Of a stretch of 64,000 nucleotides of DNA, positions 59,883-64,000 are shown one piece after another (within the stretch, counting starts at the first letter, position 1; every line of letters starts with the position of its first letter). The position numbers were made by a program, and so were the translations under genes. The DNA comes from Roseomonas aerilata DSM 19363 (GTDB taxonomy: Bacteria > Pseudomonadota > Alphaproteobacteria > Acetobacterales > Acetobacteraceae), in the NCBI RefSeq assembly GCF_000711725.1, contig NZ_JONP01000004.1, positions 62,001 to 126,000 of the forward strand. Reading direction: 5' to 3'. Under the pieces are notes generated by a model. It saw only the letters and a list, made by a program, of their open reading frames with translations. It did not search any database and was not told the origin of the DNA.

Positions 59883-60389
59883 ATGCAGATCCCGCCAACG
59901 ATCGCGCGCATCGACGCGCGTGCCGGCCTGCAGCGGCGGGTATGGACGGCGTCGCGCATCGCCTGGCGGACCATGGTGGCCGTGCTGCTGCTCGCTGCCG
60001 GCGGGGCCTTCGGCGACGGCCCTCTGGCGGAGGCCGAGGCACGCGCCGCCGATGGCAGCATCAGGGTCGCCTACGACCGCTTTCAGCGCTCCGACGCCGG
60101 CTCGACCCTCGATATCCGGCTTCGAGGCGGACAGGGCGGCGAGGCCCGCTTCTGCCTCGACCACGCCTTCGGGCAGGCTTGGCAGGTCACCCTCATCGAG
60201 CCCGCCGCCCTGCGGGAGGAGCTGAACGCTGGCGGCACCTGCCATGTCGTGGCGCTGTCCGCCACCCCGCCGGGGGCGCCGCTCATCCGCCTGCGGGTCC
60301 ATCCCCGCCACGCCGCGCTGCGGATCGAGGGCTCGCTCTATGTCCCCGGCGGCGATCCCGTGAGCATTCGGGCGCTCGTCTGGCCATGA
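59883..60389 (+). CDS. Hypothetical exported or anchored protein, partner of DUF421 gene
   Basis: The protein of up to 168 residues is not recognised. A basic stretch and one hydrophobic segment (about 30-44, MVAVLLLAAGGAFG) suggest a signal peptide or anchor. The Met at residue 31 (59973) would be a natural alternative start. The remaining 110 residues look like a small beta-rich domain with two cysteines (91 and 120) able to form a disulfide, and the ending ALVWP. It overlaps the DUF421 gene by ATGA, so the two are co-translated and probably act together in the envelope. No clear ribosome-binding site precedes the ATG at 59883. Confidence 0.65.
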   Translation: MQIPPTIARIDARAGLQRRVWTASRIAWRTMVAVLLLAAGGAFGDGPLAEAEARAADGSIRVAYDRFQRSDAGSTLDIRLRGGQGGEARFCLDHAFGQAWQVTLIEPAALREELNAGGTCHVVALSATPPGAPLIRLRVHPRHAALRIEGSLYVPGGDPVSIRALVWP

Positions 60390-60844
60390 TCGACATCATC
60401 TTCCGCACCGCCATCGCCTGGCTCGGCCTGACCATCCTGCTCCGCCTCTCCGGCCGACGGACCCTGGGCGAGATGAGCGCGGTGGACCTTGTGGTCCTGC
60501 TGATCACGGGCGACATGATTCAGCAGTCGCTGCTCGGGGACGATGCGAGCCTTACCAGCGGCTTCGTGGTGATCATCACCCTGCTGACGCTCACCATGGC
60601 CTATGCAAAGGCCAAGGCTGTCTGGCCCGGCGCCGCGCGCCACTTCGAGGGTGTCCCGACCGTGCTCATCCGCAACGGCAAGCCCGACGAACGGCAGATG
60701 GCGAACAGCCGCGTCGCCATGGACGAGATCTTGGAGGCGGCCCGCCTGCAGGGCATCACGGAGCCGGAGGAGATCCGCTTCGCCCTGCTGGAGGTGAGCG
60801 GCCAAATCAGCATCATCCCGCGCGCCCCGGCCGGGCGCGCCTAG
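60386..60844 (+). CDS. DUF421/YetF-family membrane protein
   Basis: The 152-residue protein has N-terminal hydrophobic helices (about 3-20, 33-46 and 56-75) and a soluble C-terminal YetF domain. The family marks GRRTLGEMSAVDLVVLLITGD and GVPTVLIRNGK are clear, followed by RVAMDEILEAARLQGI, EIRFALLEVSGQISIIPR. YetF-type proteins are widespread but their role is unsettled, with some involved in spore or envelope physiology. The protein is at the short end of the family. It is coupled to the unknown gene upstream and converges on kdsA with four bases between. Confidence 0.88.
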   Translation: MIDIIFRTAIAWLGLTILLRLSGRRTLGEMSAVDLVVLLITGDMIQQSLLGDDASLTSGFVVIITLLTLTMAYAKAKAVWPGAARHFEGVPTVLIRNGKPDERQMANSRVAMDEILEAARLQGITEPEEIRFALLEVSGQISIIPRAPAGRA

Positions 60845-60848
60845 AGGC

Positions 60849-63307
<2,459 letters not shown>

Positions 63308-63327
63308 TCATAGCAAGCGTTTGGGCG

Positions 63328-63388
63328 CCGCGGCCAGGGGCCGCGGACGCAGGGAAGGCATGCGCGGCCCCTCCTTGCGAAGGGCCGC
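63328..63388. other. Two hairpins in the secG-pyrG gap
   Basis: In the 102-base gap between secG and pyrG lie two strong dyads: CCGCGGCC/GGCCGCGG (63328-63346, three-base loop) and GCGGCCC/GGGCCGC (63364-63370 and 63382-63388). They could weaken read-through from secG or shape the pyrG leader. No T-run follows and no ribosome-binding-site masking is evident. Confidence 0.4.
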
Positions 63389-63400
63389 CGGTGGAACGGG

Positions 63401-63772
63401 TTAGTTGTTCGGAACGCTCGGCGCCGGCGGCAGCGCGGGCAGCGACGGGGCGGCAGGTGTGCCACCGGCGGCGGGCGCGCCGCCGGGCGCGGCACCCGGC
63501 GCGGCGGAGGGCGGCGGCGCGTCGAAGATGGAGCGCTGCCGCCCCGTCCCCTGGTTCATCAGCCCGAGCGCAAGGGCGAGCGCCATGAAGATGGCCGCCA
63601 GCACCCCCGTCGCCCGCGTCAGCAGATTCGCGGTCCCCCGCCCGGACATGAAGCTGCCCATGCCCTGGGAGGAGCCGATGCCCAGCCCGCCGCCCTCGCT
63701 GCGCTGAAGCAGCACCACCCCGATCAGGGCGGCGGCGACAAAGAAGTGCAGAACGAGGAGGACGGTGATCAT
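63401..63772 (-). CDS. secG: Protein translocase subunit SecG
   Basis: The 123-residue inner-membrane protein has two membrane helices (about 3-21 and 53-72) around the conserved loop VLLQRSEGGGLGIGSSQGMGSFMSGRGTANLLTR (start and end quoted as landmarks), the SecG signature. It assists the SecYE channel. The C-terminal 40 residues (about 83-123) are a Pro/Ala/Gly-rich tail common in Alphaproteobacteria and not part of the fold. It lies between tpiA and pyrG as usual. Confidence 0.95.
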   Translation of the reverse strand: MITVLLVLHFFVAAALIGVVLLQRSEGGGLGIGSSQGMGSFMSGRGTANLLTRATGVLAAIFMALALALGLMNQGTGRQRSIFDAPPPSAAPGAAPGGAPAAGGTPAAPSLPALPPAPSVPNN

Positions 63773-63803
63773 GGCGGCCGGGTTCTAGCCCCGTTACGTC
63801 CCT

Positions 63804-63852
63804 GGGGGGAAGGGCAAAGCCCTCCCCGGGGGGGAAGGGCAAAGCCCTCCCC
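63804..63852. repeat. Tandem pair of identical hairpins
   Basis: Two identical 24-base dyads at 63804-63827 and 63829-63852 (25-base period) each read GGGGGGAAGGGC, AAA, GCCCTCCCC, forming a stem of nine pairs with one bulged A. They lie between the tpiA stop and secG and may act as a terminator or transcript-stabilising element. The exact duplication suggests a mobile or slippage-prone dyad. Confidence 0.7.
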
Positions 63853-63869
63853 GCGTTAGGAGCAGCCCT

Positions 63870-64000
63870 TCAGGCCGGCACCGCCGCCGCAATCGCCAGG
63901 AAATCCGCCGCCTTCAGGCTCGCCCCACCGACCAGCGCGCCGTCCACATTCGCCAGCGCCAGGATGGAAGCGGCATTGGAGGGCTTCACCGAACCGCCAT
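63870..64000 (-). CDS. tpiA: Triosephosphate isomerase, C-terminal end (runs off window)
   Basis: The last 43 residues of a minus-strand gene end at a TGA at 63870. They read [21 protein letters not shown] and [16 protein letters not shown], the phosphate-binding loop and final helix of triosephosphate isomerase (YGGSV, GGAS). The catalytic residues lie outside the window. The tpiA-secG-pyrG order supports the call. Confidence 0.93.
   Translation of the reverse strand, partial: GGSVKPSNAASILALANVDGALVGGASLKAADFLAIAAAVPA

Overview
The window is a stretch of very GC-rich bacterial chromosome, almost fully coding, with tightly packed genes that often overlap by 1-11 bases and often start at GTG or TTG. 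Two gene strings place it in the Alphaproteobacteria: rpoZ-rsh-acpS-lepB-rnc-era-recO-parC, and secG-pyrG-kdsA-eno-ftsB-pdhA-pdhB-pdhC-lpdA-lipA-ratA. In the pyruvate dehydrogenase operon, E1-beta carries its own lipoyl domain, as is usual in that class. Gene content and base composition suggest Acetobacteraceae, for example a Roseomonas-like soil or water bacterium. That family-level placement is inference.

Region 1 (1-14060) is accessory metabolism. A CaiB/BaiF CoA-transferase (cut by the window edge) and malonyl-CoA decarboxylase face an aldehyde dehydrogenase. A minus-strand operon (11095 down to 3807) then encodes a Rieske oxygenase, a glutamine-synthetase-like ligase, an ABC importer with two different permeases and an NMT1/SsuA-type binding protein, and an MFS carrier. 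A divergent IclR regulator faces it across a dyad. The set reads as an uptake and oxidation pathway for an unknown, possibly amine-bearing compound and is the best candidate here for an undescribed system. An orphan hybrid histidine kinase follows.

Region 2 (14096-28366) is mostly housekeeping: a penicillin-acylase-family hydrolase, the N-end-rule aminoacyltransferase Bpt, ParC, a secreted protein made of four PPC-like repeats, then recO, era, rnc, lepB, acpS, the bifunctional (p)ppGpp enzyme, rpoZ and folK.

Region 3 (28332-41634) looks like an accessory block set between folK-rpoZ and smpB-dapA. It holds a small sulfite-oxidase-like molybdoenzyme, a lipoprotein alpha/beta hydrolase, a complete four-gene tandem-permease RND efflux operon and a YdeP/FdhF-like molybdoenzyme.

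Region 4 (41645-64000) is core metabolism and envelope: smpB, dapA, a lytic transglycosylase with an alpha/beta hydrolase, pgpA and cinA in one overlapping run, threonine aldolase, ratA, lipA, lpdA, the pdh operon (with an acetyltransferase and a membrane glycosyltransferase-like gene inserted between pdhC and lpdA), ftsB, eno, wrbA, a DUF421 pair, kdsA, pyrG, secG and the end of tpiA. Non-coding signals include three promoters of the CTTGnC-N17-CTATnT kind, a phased TCATG dyad upstream of pdhA, an eno terminator and small tandem repeats. I saw no tRNA, rRNA, CRISPR array, transposase or phage gene. No gap between genes exceeds 300 bases.
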